Below, in pieces: positions 33,994 through 42,323 of a DNA stretch of 64,000 nt (position 1 is its first letter; each line of letters begins with the position of its first letter). Source of the stretch: Phycisphaeraceae bacterium (lineage in GTDB: Bacteria > Planctomycetota > Phycisphaerae > Phycisphaerales > UBA1924); NCBI GenBank assembly GCA_015200025.1, contig CP054186.1:1426001-1490000 (forward strand). Direction: 5' to 3'. Both the position numbers and the translations under genes were made by a program. A model generated the notes under the pieces. That model was not told where the DNA came from. It did no database searches and saw only the letters and a list, made by a program, of their open reading frames with translations.

Positions 33994-35288
33994 GCCACGC
34001 CCCCGCCGTCGCGCCGACGGTCATCCCCGTCCTGGGCCCCGCCGCCCCCGAGCAACCCCTCGATCAACGAACGGTCGACGTCATCGGGGGCCCGCGGGGG
34101 GGCGCCCGTCGCGGGGGCCGACGCCGAGGGCGTCGAGGGCACGACCGGGCTCGACACCAACGTCCCGATGATCCCCGCGTCCGGCCCTCGCTCCTCGCTC
34201 GGCCCGACCGGCGACGCCGGGGCCGACTCGCCCGTCGCCGCGGCAAGACCGGGATCTTCTTCCGCCGCGGTCACCAGACGCTCGATCAACGCCTCGCCCC
34301 CCGTCGCCGGGGCCGCCGCTCGGAGGAACCCGGCCGTGGGACCGCCCGCCGTCGCCCCGCTCGTCGCCACCGACGCCGCGCGCGCCCGCTCCACGATCTC
34401 CAGGAACAACTCCTCCAGCCGCTGACGGGGCTTGGAGACCGACAACACCGACTTGCTCCCCCCGCTCGCGCGCCGAACGAGCGCGTCGATCTCCGCCACC
34501 GTCGCGTCGTCCAGCTCGTCGAGCTCGATGGTCGTCCGCTCGCGGCGCTCCAGCAACGCCTCGCACGTCCCCTCCCGCCGGACCTTCCCGCCGTAGAGGA
34601 TCACCATCCGGCTCACGCAGTCCTCGACGTCCGACAGCAGGTGGCTCGACAGGATGATCGTCTTCCCGCGACGGCCCAGCTCGATGATCAGGTCCTTGAC
34701 CTGCCTCGTCCCCAACGGGTCCAGCCCCGTCGTCGGCTCGTCCAGGATCAAGAGGTCCGGGTCGTTGATCAACGCCTGCGCCAGCCCGATCCGGCGCTGC
34801 ATCCCCTTCGAATACTCCCGCACCGGCCTGAACTGCGCCCCGCTCAGCCCCACCATGTCCAGCAGCTCATCGATCCGCCGACGACGCGTCTTGGCGTCCA
34901 GCTCGAAGAGCTTCCCGTAGTACTCGAGCGTCTCCCTCGCGTTGAGGAACGGGTACAGGTAGCTCTCCTCGGGGAGGTACCCGATCCGGCGCTTCACCCA
35001 CACGTCGGTCGCCGGCTTCCCGAACACCGCCACCCGGCCCCGCGTGGGCCTCAGCAGCCCCAGGATCATCTTGATCGTCGTCGACTTGCCCGAACCGTTG
35101 GGCCCCAGGAGCCCGAACACCTCGCCCGACATCACCTCGAACGACACGTCGTCCACCGCCCGCGCCCGCGCCCGCATCCAGAAATCCCGGAACGTCCGCG
35201 TCAGACGCTGGCACACCACCACCGGGACGCCCGCGCGCCCGCCCCCCGCCACCCCGACCGACGCGTCCACCGCCGACGTGTTCACCAT
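33990..35288 (-). CDS. ABC transporter ATPase with Pro/Ala-rich C-terminal extension
   Basis: 432 residues from ATG 35286-35288 (ggagg upstream). ABC domain motifs: Walker A G-P-N-G-S-G-K-S-T at about 63-71, Q-loop, signature Y-S-K-G-M-Q-R-R-I-G-L, Walker B L-L-I-L-D-E-P-T-T-G-L-D, H-loop S-S-H-L. The family domain ends near residue 310 (R-L-E-E-L-F-L-E-I-V). About 120 further residues of low-complexity Ala/Pro/Ser/Gly sequence follow; they contain I-E-R-L-V-T-A-A and R-S-L-I-E-G-L-L helical patches that could bind a partner. Encoded between the SPFH genes and its permease, with 28 bases to the preceding gene. Confidence 0.93.
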   Translation of the reverse strand: MVNTSAVDASVGVAGGGRAGVPVVVCQRLTRTFRDFWMRARARAVDDVSFEVMSGEVFGLLGPNGSGKSTTIKMILGLLRPTRGRVAVFGKPATDVWVKRRIGYLPEESYLYPFLNARETLEYYGKLFELDAKTRRRRIDELLDMVGLSGAQFRPVREYSKGMQRRIGLAQALINDPDLLILDEPTTGLDPLGTRQVKDLIIELGRRGKTIILSSHLLSDVEDCVSRMVILYGGKVRREGTCEALLERRERTTIELDELDDATVAEIDALVRRASGGSKSVLSVSKPRQRLEELFLEIVERARAASVATSGATAGGPTAGFLRAAAPATGGEALIERLVTAAEEDPGLAAATGESAPASPVGPSEERGPDAGIIGTLVSSPVVPSTPSASAPATGAPPRAPDDVDRSLIEGLLGGGGAQDGDDRRRDGGGVA

Positions 35289-35316
35289 GACGCCTCCGCG
35301 CGTGCGGCCCGCCCGA

Positions 35317-36753
35317 TCACTCGGACACCGGGCCCCCGCCCTCCTTGACCTTGAACCGCTCTTCATTGAGCATCCGCTCTCGCTCCCGCTTCGCGCGGTC
35401 CGCCGACTCGCGGTTCAGACGCTCCTGCGCCTCCTTCCGCACGTCGGGATCGCGCGACAGCCGGAGCCTGAGGACCTCCATCCCCGGTGGCAGCGCGATC
35501 AGCTCCACGTTCTCGCGCGACATGAACATCGTCACCGCACGCTCGATCTCGCTCGCCACCATCAGCTCCGGGTCGCTCTTGAACTGCGCCAGCTTGCTCA
35601 CGAACTCCCCCGCCTCGGCCTTGCGCAGCGACACCACCTCCGAGCGGTACCGCCTCGCCTCCGAGATGATCCGCGACACCTCGCCCGTGGCCACGCCCTC
35701 GACCAGCAGCCCGTCCACCTCGACCGGGCGGCCCTGCAGCATCGCGTGCACCTTCGCCAGGATCACGGGCGCCGTCGCCGGGTCCTCACGCAGCGCCTCG
35801 TCGTACTCGTCGATCATCCGCCGGAGGTACGGGACCGCGCCCCCGGCCTTGCTCGCCAGCACCTGCGACGCCTCCGACCGCGCACGCTCGATCGTCGAGC
35901 CCGCCTCCGCGATGTTCGTCAGCACGCTGTTGAACCGCTCCCGCAGGTACGGCGGGGGCATCACCGACTCCATCAGCAACTGCTGGATCCGGATCCCCGT
36001 TTCGAGCCGGTCCAGCTGCTCCTGCGCGATCTGCTTGGCCCGCCCGGCCGCCGAGCCCGTGTCCGCGCCGCTCTGCTTGAGCAGCGTGTCGATGTCCACC
36101 TTCGAGCACGCGCGGATCACCCCGCGACGCACTGCCGAGGCGACCAGCTCCCGCTCGAGCTCGGGCAGCACGTTCTTCGCGAACAGGTCGGGCCGCTCGC
36201 GAACGTACAGCACACGCCACTGCGTGTGCGCGATGTTCTCGTCCGACGTGATCAGCGAGCCGCCCACCCCGGGCGTCAACGCGCTGACCTTCGCCAGGTT
36301 GTCGATCCCCGTGGACTTGCCGTCGGGGGCGTTGCTCTGCGGCCAGAAGTCCTTGTCCAGCACCACCTCCGCCTGCCCCACGTCCACCCGGATCATCTCG
36401 CCCACCGGGAAGGGGTAGCTGAACCGGAACCCCGGCTCGACGTTCATCGAGTCCACGGCCCCGAAGACCAGCCTCACCGCCCGCTCGTTCTCTCGAACCG
36501 ATTGGAACCCGCTCAACGCGAACAACGCGAACAGCACCACCATCCCGAACTGCACCAGCCGCAGCGTGATCCGCAACGCGTCCGCCAGCGACTGGTTCGC
36601 CGGGTCCAGCGAGGACCCGTCGGCCTCGTCGGCCTCGCCCCCGCGGAGGCTCAGCCCCGCCGGTCGGCGGCGGGACCCGCGCGGGCCCACCCCGCCCCCG
36701 CCTCCACCGCCGTCCTCGCCCATCGACCGACGAACGCGGTCCCAGAGACTCAT
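35317..36753 (-). CDS. SPFH (HflK-like) membrane protein
   Basis: 478 residues. A Gly-rich and charged N-terminal tail of ~65 residues leads to one membrane span (L-R-L-V-Q-F-G-M-V-V-L-F-A-L-F-A-L-S-G-F) and then an SPFH/band-7 domain (V-R-E-N-E-R-A-V-R-L-V-F-G-A-V...E-P-G-F-R-F-S-Y-P-F-P-V). A long coiled region with A-S-T-I-E-R-A-R-S-E-A-S-Q and a second band-like stretch follow. HflK and HflC form a cage around the FtsH protease in other bacteria and form nanodomains; here the gene sits in an ABC transporter operon. Its ATG overlaps the stop of the preceding HflC-like gene (36750-36753, ATGA). Confidence 0.88.
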   Translation of the reverse strand: MSLWDRVRRSMGEDGGGGGGGVGPRGSRRRPAGLSLRGGEADEADGSSLDPANQSLADALRITLRLVQFGMVVLFALFALSGFQSVRENERAVRLVFGAVDSMNVEPGFRFSYPFPVGEMIRVDVGQAEVVLDKDFWPQSNAPDGKSTGIDNLAKVSALTPGVGGSLITSDENIAHTQWRVLYVRERPDLFAKNVLPELERELVASAVRRGVIRACSKVDIDTLLKQSGADTGSAAGRAKQIAQEQLDRLETGIRIQQLLMESVMPPPYLRERFNSVLTNIAEAGSTIERARSEASQVLASKAGGAVPYLRRMIDEYDEALREDPATAPVILAKVHAMLQGRPVEVDGLLVEGVATGEVSRIISEARRYRSEVVSLRKAEAGEFVSKLAQFKSDPELMVASEIERAVTMFMSRENVELIALPPGMEVLRLRLSRDPDVRKEAQERLNRESADRAKRERERMLNEERFKVKEGGGPVSE

Positions 36754-37781
36754 CGCTCACCCCCCGTCGCCGACGCCCGCTCGGCCTCGGAGGTCCCGGA
36801 AGGGCCGCCCGGCGCCGACACGCCCAGGTCACGAAGCACGTCCCGCCTCGCGTCGGGCATCATCAGCCGGAACCCGGGCCAGGTCCACGGCACGACCACC
36901 TGCGTCCCGCGGCGCCCCAGCGTCCCCTTGAGCAGCTCGATCTCGCGGAGCAGGACCGCCAGACGCGAGCCGCCCCCGGACGGGTCGCTCATCTGCTTGA
37001 TGAACTCCACCGCCTCGGCGTCCCCCTGCTTGCGGATCTCCGAGGCCAGCTCGCGCGCGAACGCCTCGATCTTCTTGGCGTCCTCGTCGGCCTTGGCGCG
37101 GATCGCCGTCGCCTCCGCCGCCGCCTGGTCCGCGATCCGCTTGGCGATGCGGTCCCGCGCCTGTCCCATCCGCTCCATGACCTTGGTCGTGGTGTCCTGG
37201 GGCAGCACCACCTCGCTCACCCCCACGTCCACCACCTCGATCCCCAGGTCCGCCAGCGCCACCGCCTGGCCCTCGGCCTGACCGGCCGTCAACACCCGGA
37301 GCACCTCCGCCTCGAGCTGTCCCAGCCCGTCGACCGACGGGTCGGCGTTGAAGAAGTCCGACATGTTGAACCGGCTGATCGCGCCCATCGCGCTACGGAG
37401 GTTGCTCCGGACGGCGTCGTCGGCGGCGCGGTAGTGGTCCACCGCGCGCGGGCCCGCGGTGCTCCACCGCTTGAAGAACACCAGCGGGTCCTTCACACGC
37501 CACAGCGCGAAGCCCTTGACGATGATCTGACGGCTGTCGCGCGTCTGCTGCGTCTCGAGGTTCACCTGCGTCTGACGCGGGCGGACGTCGTAGGTGGTCA
37601 CGGACTGGATCGGGTAGGGCCACTTGAGCCCCAGCCCGGGCCGGCTCGTCGCCGCCGAATCCGCCGCCCCGAAGGTCGTGACGACCCCGGCCTCGTTGAA
37701 CCGGATGGTGTACGTGACGGAGTACAGCAGGAGGAACCCCACCACCACCGCCGTCAGCACGTAGAGAATCGTTCGTTGCAC
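36750..37781 (-). CDS. SPFH (HflC-like) membrane protein
   Basis: 343 residues from GTG 37779-37781, preceded by ggag at ten bases. One membrane span (I-L-Y-V-L-T-A-V-V-V-G-F-L-L-L-Y-S-V) is followed by the SPFH domain: I-R-F-N-E-A-G-V-V-T-T-F-G, G-L-G-L-K-W-P-Y-P-I-Q-S-V, T-T-Y-D-V-R-P-R-Q-T and later A-D-L-G-I-E-V-V-D-V-G. The coiled tail with A-A-E-A-T-A-I-R-A-K-A-D-E-D-A-K-K-I-E-A-F-A is the HflC/stomatin pattern. The ATG/GTG in the longer upstream frame is not used since that stretch is plainly the antisense of the neighbouring gene. Couples by ATGA to the HflK-like gene. Confidence 0.9.
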   Translation of the reverse strand: MQRTILYVLTAVVVGFLLLYSVTYTIRFNEAGVVTTFGAADSAATSRPGLGLKWPYPIQSVTTYDVRPRQTQVNLETQQTRDSRQIIVKGFALWRVKDPLVFFKRWSTAGPRAVDHYRAADDAVRSNLRSAMGAISRFNMSDFFNADPSVDGLGQLEAEVLRVLTAGQAEGQAVALADLGIEVVDVGVSEVVLPQDTTTKVMERMGQARDRIAKRIADQAAAEATAIRAKADEDAKKIEAFARELASEIRKQGDAEAVEFIKQMSDPSGGGSRLAVLLREIELLKGTLGRRGTQVVVPWTWPGFRLMMPDARRDVLRDLGVSAPGGPSGTSEAERASATGGER

Positions 37782-37849
37782 GGTACAGACTCCACTTCGC
37801 CCCACCGACCCCGCCTCGGTCCGTTCATCCCCCCCGCCGGCCCCACGCC

Positions 37850-40009
37850 TTAGAACTCGGTTTCCTCGGTGAACACGCGTCCGCCGGTGTCCTTCTCGAT
37901 CATGTCCACGTCGCCCTCGAGCCGCAGACGGTCTTCGGTGACGATGATCCGCGCGTCCGCGAGGGAGGCCCGCATCGCGTCGAAGAACGCCTGGGCGCGG
38001 AAGAGCCCCTCGTTCGCCGTGAACGAGGCGAGCTTGCCCTCGTACTCGCGGAGCTTGGCCAGCTCGCCCATGTGGGTGACCCAGCGGGCGGCGCGGGCCT
38101 CGGCCAGGATCGACGCCACGTTGCCCCCGCACTGCTCGAGCAGGTCGCGGATCTCCGCGCGGGTCGCCGCCAGGCGGGCCGCACGGTCCGCGGCGTTGAG
38201 CGACTGGTCGTCCGCGACCCGCTCACGCTCGCCCATCGCCGCCAGCAGCCGATCCACGACCGTTGATCCCTCGCCCTCGGCCCCGTCGCCCGAGCGCGTG
38301 CCCGCCGCCTGGACGAGCATCTGGTGCGCGTCCATCAGCGCGGCGTCCCGCCTCGCCTCGGCCTGCTGACGGGCCTGCACGACCTTCTCGAAGTACGCCG
38401 CGGCCTCCTGCCCCGGGTGGAGCCCCTGCAGCCCGACGGAGATGACCTCGACCCCCGAGCCCAGCACCGACCCGTCGGGCTGGCGGTTGAGCCGGTCGAG
38501 CGCCGCCTGGATGTTCGCCCTCAGGCGGGGCGCGATCAGGACCCGCTCGGGGCCCAGCAGCTGGTCGACGTTGTATTGCTTGATAAGCCGGAGCGCCTCG
38601 CGTTTGGCCGCCAGCGTGATGATCTCGTCACGCTGCTTGGGGTCGCCAAGCAATTCGAAGGCGTGGAGGTCGCGGACGGCGTACTGCATGGGGAGTTCGG
38701 CGGCGATCAGCGCCAGGTCACTCAGCCACGCCGCGTCCGTCCCGCCCCCGCCCCCGCCCCCAGACGTCCGCTGCGACATGTCCACCGGCGAGGGCTGGAC
38801 GATGAAGTACACCTCGATGGTCGAGTGGCGCGTGGTCCAGAGGATCGGGTCGGTCGAACCGCTGCCGGGGGGGAGCTTGGCCAGTTGAACGGTCCGCACG
38901 CCCGTGACGGTCCGTCCGGCCTCGACGACCTCGCCCTTCGCGTTGCGTACGAACGAAACGGGGACCTCGACCGATTCGATGGGCCAGGGGAGTTTCCAGT
39001 GGAGCCCGGGCCCGATCTCTCGCTTGTACTCGCCGAACCGCAAGACCAGGGCCCGCTGGTGGGGCTGCACGACCACCGCGGAGGAGAGCATCCACGCCAC
39101 GCCCATCGCCAGGATCACCAGGAGCGTGACCGAGCGGGCGAGGAGTTGGTAGAGCCACGTCGAGGAGACGTTGTACCCGAACTGGTAGTTGATCGCCTCG
39201 GAGACGGATTGGGCGATGCGGTCGGGGGCGGCGACAAAGCTCAAGAGCCTCGAATCGAACGCCGGCCGGCGGACCTCGCCGGCCTTGCGGGGGCGGTAGA
39301 TGTCCAGCACGAAGTTGAGGAAGACCTCACCACCCAGCACGATCATGACGGCCGGGAACACGACCTGCGAATAGCGCAGGACGGCGTCGGGCCCGTAGGC
39401 GTCGATGAAGTGCCCGATGAGCATCGCCAGGCCGAACAACGCCGCCCCGACCACCTGCCCCGCCCCGGCGCGGAGGTTCGCCCACGCGGTCTGCTTGGCC
39501 ATGCCCGAGACATACCGGGCGAACGTAAACCCGACCGCGGCGACCGCGACGCCCAGGCCCAGCGCCCATCCCCGCTGGGACGGTTCGATGAACGGCAGCG
39601 GCTCAAGAAGGTCATGCCCGGCGCGGTAGCGCCAGACGCCCACCGCGACCAACGCCGCCCCAAAGACCAGGCTCAGGACGGGGAGGAAGACCCGGTACAT
39701 CGAGGCCAATCGCTTGGCGGCGACCTTGAAATCACCCCCGCCGGCCTCGAACACGCTCGACGCCCCCGCGGGCCCGAGGTTCTCTGCCTCCATGTTCTCG
39801 ATCCGCTCTCGGCGGTGCTGGTCGTAGACGATCGCCAGGGCCACCCAGACCATAAGCCCGAGGCCCATGAACCAGACGACGGTGATCGCGGCGTGGTCCT
39901 GGGCTTTGAGCCCGTAGATCAGCAACGCGACGGCCATCACGCCTTGCGTCGCCGCCCCGATCAGGCTCGCCTTGGTCGCACGCTGGTACGTCAGGTAGTC
40001 CGCTCGCAT
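37850..40009 (-). CDS. Seven-span membrane protein fused to an SPFH domain
   Basis: 719 residues from ATG 40007-40009. The first ~290 residues hold about six membrane helices (near 15, 45, 100, 140, 170 and 215), then one more at ~290-310, followed directly by an SPFH domain (Q-R-A-L-V-L-R-F-G-E-Y-K-R-E-I-G-P-G-L-H-W-K-L-P-W-P-I-E). The remainder is a coiled tail with Q-A-R-Q-Q-A-E-A-R-R-D-A-A-L-M-D-A-H. A long Gly run (G-G-G-G-G-G-G) interrupts the middle of the SPFH part. Typical HflK has one span, so the multi-span head is unusual. First gene of the ten-kilobase operon; no strong ribosome site is seen. Confidence 0.85.
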   Translation of the reverse strand: MRADYLTYQRATKASLIGAATQGVMAVALLIYGLKAQDHAAITVVWFMGLGLMVWVALAIVYDQHRRERIENMEAENLGPAGASSVFEAGGGDFKVAAKRLASMYRVFLPVLSLVFGAALVAVGVWRYRAGHDLLEPLPFIEPSQRGWALGLGVAVAAVGFTFARYVSGMAKQTAWANLRAGAGQVVGAALFGLAMLIGHFIDAYGPDAVLRYSQVVFPAVMIVLGGEVFLNFVLDIYRPRKAGEVRRPAFDSRLLSFVAAPDRIAQSVSEAINYQFGYNVSSTWLYQLLARSVTLLVILAMGVAWMLSSAVVVQPHQRALVLRFGEYKREIGPGLHWKLPWPIESVEVPVSFVRNAKGEVVEAGRTVTGVRTVQLAKLPPGSGSTDPILWTTRHSTIEVYFIVQPSPVDMSQRTSGGGGGGGTDAAWLSDLALIAAELPMQYAVRDLHAFELLGDPKQRDEIITLAAKREALRLIKQYNVDQLLGPERVLIAPRLRANIQAALDRLNRQPDGSVLGSGVEVISVGLQGLHPGQEAAAYFEKVVQARQQAEARRDAALMDAHQMLVQAAGTRSGDGAEGEGSTVVDRLLAAMGERERVADDQSLNAADRAARLAATRAEIRDLLEQCGGNVASILAEARAARWVTHMGELAKLREYEGKLASFTANEGLFRAQAFFDAMRASLADARIIVTEDRLRLEGDVDMIEKDTGGRVFTEETEF

Positions 40010-40521
40010 CAAAGTCCCCGATCTCTCGCCCCGCCCCCCCCACCCGTTTCCCACCGATCCCCCTACGACCCCACCATCCAGCCCCGACCGATCAATCCCA
40101 CGCCCGGGCGATCTTTCGCCCGTTGCTCCGCCGACCTCGCTCTCCCGCTCCCTCGATCACCGCGGAAGCCCGACCGGCCTCCGGGTCCCTCGAGAACGCA
40201 CGATGCGCCCTCGCCCCCACCCCCACCCATTGGTGCCCCCCCGCACCCCCCCCCGCACCCACTGTCCGCAACCAAACCTTCGGGACCGACCGGGGGGCCT
40301 CTATTGTGCCGTCTCCGCCCCCACCTGTCCACCCGGCGGGCCCGTCTGCGCGCACGCCGACCATCCTGCCGAGCGGTTTACGCACGATGGAACGAACGGT
40401 TCGCGCCGAATCGGGACCGTGGAAGGAGGCAAACCGAGAGAATCTTTCCGGCGTACCCTAATCGCCTTGCCGAGGGCGGTCGCTCGCGGGGTCACCGTGC
40501 GCACCGCGCCCGCGATCCTTC
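40010..40521. other. Divergent intergenic region without a gene
   Basis: About 510 bases between the SPFH operon (minus) and a permease gene (plus); it must hold both promoters. I see a palindrome-like gaac-gaacg-gttc near 40390-40410, but no convincing -35/-10 pair and no credible frame. Right of 40430 the sequence is richer in A and T (gagaatctttccggcg). Confidence 0.4.
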
Positions 40522-41877
40522 ATGATTACCCAAACACTGACCATCGCCCGTAACGCGCTCGTCGAGAGCCTCCGCCAGCCGGTGATGCTGCTGCTGGTGC
40601 TGTTGTGCGGGCTGATGCAGGTCTTCAACACCTGGTCGGCCGGGTTCGCGATGGGGCTCGAGGACTCGGGGGAAGTCGAGGGCGACAATAAACTCTTGCT
40701 GGACATCGGGTTAGCGACGGTGTTCGTGTGCGGGACGATCCTGGCGGCGTTCATCGCGACGGCGACCTTGTCCCGGGAGATCGAGAACAAAACGGTCCTG
40801 ACGGTGGTCTCCAAGCCGATCGGGAGGCCGCTGGTCATCCTCGGGAAGTATCTGGGCGTCTCCGGGGCGATCCTCCTGGCGGTTTCCTCGATGATGCTGT
40901 TCCTGCTGATCTGCATCCGGCACGGGGTGCTGAGCACGGCGTCGGACGACCCGGACATGCCGGTGATCACGCTCGGGCTGGCGGCGGTGGTGATCCCGCT
41001 GGCGCTGGCGGCGTGGTGCAATTTCTTCTACAACTGGAATTTCCCGCAGGTCGCGGTGATGCTGATCCTGCCGTGCTCCCTGATCGCGTACCTCCTGGCG
41101 CTCAAACTCAACGCGAAATGGGAGTGGCAGGACCTCTCAAAGGAGTTCAAGCCACAGATCACGACGGCGTGCCTCTGCCTGGCGCTGGGGATGCTGGTGC
41201 TGACGGCGGTGGCGCTGGCGGCCTCGACGAGGCTGACGCAGACGCTGACGATCTTTCTCTCGCTGGGTGTCTTTCTCTCGTCGCTGCTGTCGAACTATTT
41301 CGTGGGTCGGTACGCGTTCAAGAACGCGCCGGTGGGGATGATCGTGGTCGCCGAGCCGGCGGAGCCCACGCACGCCCCGTTCGACCGCCCGGGGCATGTG
41401 TACGCGTTGCAGCTGCGTCTCCCGCCCAACCGACCGTTGCCGGCGGGGACGTCGCTCTACTTTGGGCAGAACAGCAACGGGTTCGACCTGGCGGTCCCGG
41501 CGTTCCCGCCGTTCAAGGGCGACCCGGACAAGGTGCAGGACACGATGGGGCCCGACACACCCCCGGGGCTGATCGTCACGTCGGCGCAGGGCGACCGCCT
41601 GACGGTGGAGTTGATCGGGAACAGCACGCTCGGGGTCCGCCGGCCCCCAGCGCACGGGGATTACGCCTTTCTCGAGCCGACGAGGACGAACTACGTGGCT
41701 TTGGCGTTGTGGGGTGCGTTCCCCAACACGCATTATTTCTGGCTCCTGGACGCGGTAAGCCAGAACCAGGTGGTGCCTTGGTCGCACGTCGGGCTGATCG
41801 GGTTGTACGCGGCGGCCCAGATCGCCGTGCTCTTGGCCTTAGCGGTCGTCCTGTTCCAGAAACGTGACGTGGGGTAG
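40522..41877 (+). CDS. ABC-2 type permease
   Basis: 451 residues. Begins I-T-Q-T-L-T-I-A-R-N-A-L-V-E-S-L-R-Q-P and has six to seven membrane spans: ~20-40, ~65-85 (T-V-F-V-C-G-T-I-L-A-A-F-I-A-T), ~110-130, ~150-170, ~180-200, ~225-245 and ~425-445. The cytoplasmic motif L-S-R-E-I-E-N-K-T-V-L-T-V-V-S-K-P-I-G-R is characteristic of ABC-2 permeases. A soluble stretch of ~130 residues lies before the last span. No ATPase gene is next to it; it may use that of the divergent operon. No clear ribosome site in front of ATG 40522. Confidence 0.88.
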   Translation: MITQTLTIARNALVESLRQPVMLLLVLLCGLMQVFNTWSAGFAMGLEDSGEVEGDNKLLLDIGLATVFVCGTILAAFIATATLSREIENKTVLTVVSKPIGRPLVILGKYLGVSGAILLAVSSMMLFLLICIRHGVLSTASDDPDMPVITLGLAAVVIPLALAAWCNFFYNWNFPQVAVMLILPCSLIAYLLALKLNAKWEWQDLSKEFKPQITTACLCLALGMLVLTAVALAASTRLTQTLTIFLSLGVFLSSLLSNYFVGRYAFKNAPVGMIVVAEPAEPTHAPFDRPGHVYALQLRLPPNRPLPAGTSLYFGQNSNGFDLAVPAFPPFKGDPDKVQDTMGPDTPPGLIVTSAQGDRLTVELIGNSTLGVRRPPAHGDYAFLEPTRTNYVALALWGAFPNTHYFWLLDAVSQNQVVPWSHVGLIGLYAAAQIAVLLALAVVLFQKRDVG

Positions 41878-41948
41878 CCCGCCCCCTAGGATTTCTCGTC
41901 GACGGGGCCGCTCGTGCCCGACGGGGTGGGCATTCAGGAGACGCTCCG

Positions 41949-42290
41949 ATGGCTGAACGCCGATCACTGACTTCGGGCCTGGGCCTTGAGAAGGAAGCGC
42001 CCGCGAAGGGCAAAGGCCCCAAGGGGAAGGATTCCGACGGTGGGTCCGTGGACTCCGGCAAGACGATCAAGCTCACCTTGGCCGTCGTCGGGATCGCGGT
42101 GGGCGGGGTTCTTGTGGCGTGGAACTTCGGGCTGTTCGACAGCCTGAACGCCCCCCCGGCTGCGGACGCGCAGGGGAACGCCCCGGGGCACGTCATCCCA
42201 GAATCCGAGAAGGAACGGATCCGCCGGTACGAAGAGCGGCGTCAGCTCCCCGACGGCGACCCCAACAAGCCGATCGAATCCGCGGGCTGA
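41949..42290 (+). CDS. Small single-span hypothetical protein
   Basis: 113 residues. A charged Lys/Gly-rich cytoplasmic tail of ~40 residues, one membrane span at about 42-60 (I-K-L-T-L-A-V-V-G-I-A-V-G-G-V-L-V-A-W), and a charged C-terminal part ending P-N-K-P-I-E-S-A-G. It follows the permease gene after 71 bases on the same strand and may be a small partner of it. ggag precedes the ATG. No family recognised. Confidence 0.7.
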   Translation: MAERRSLTSGLGLEKEAPAKGKGPKGKDSDGGSVDSGKTIKLTLAVVGIAVGGVLVAWNFGLFDSLNAPPAADAQGNAPGHVIPESEKERIRRYEERRQLPDGDPNKPIESAG

Positions 42291-42323
42291 CCCCCGCCAC
42301 GCGGCCCGCGCTGCGGCCGGCCC

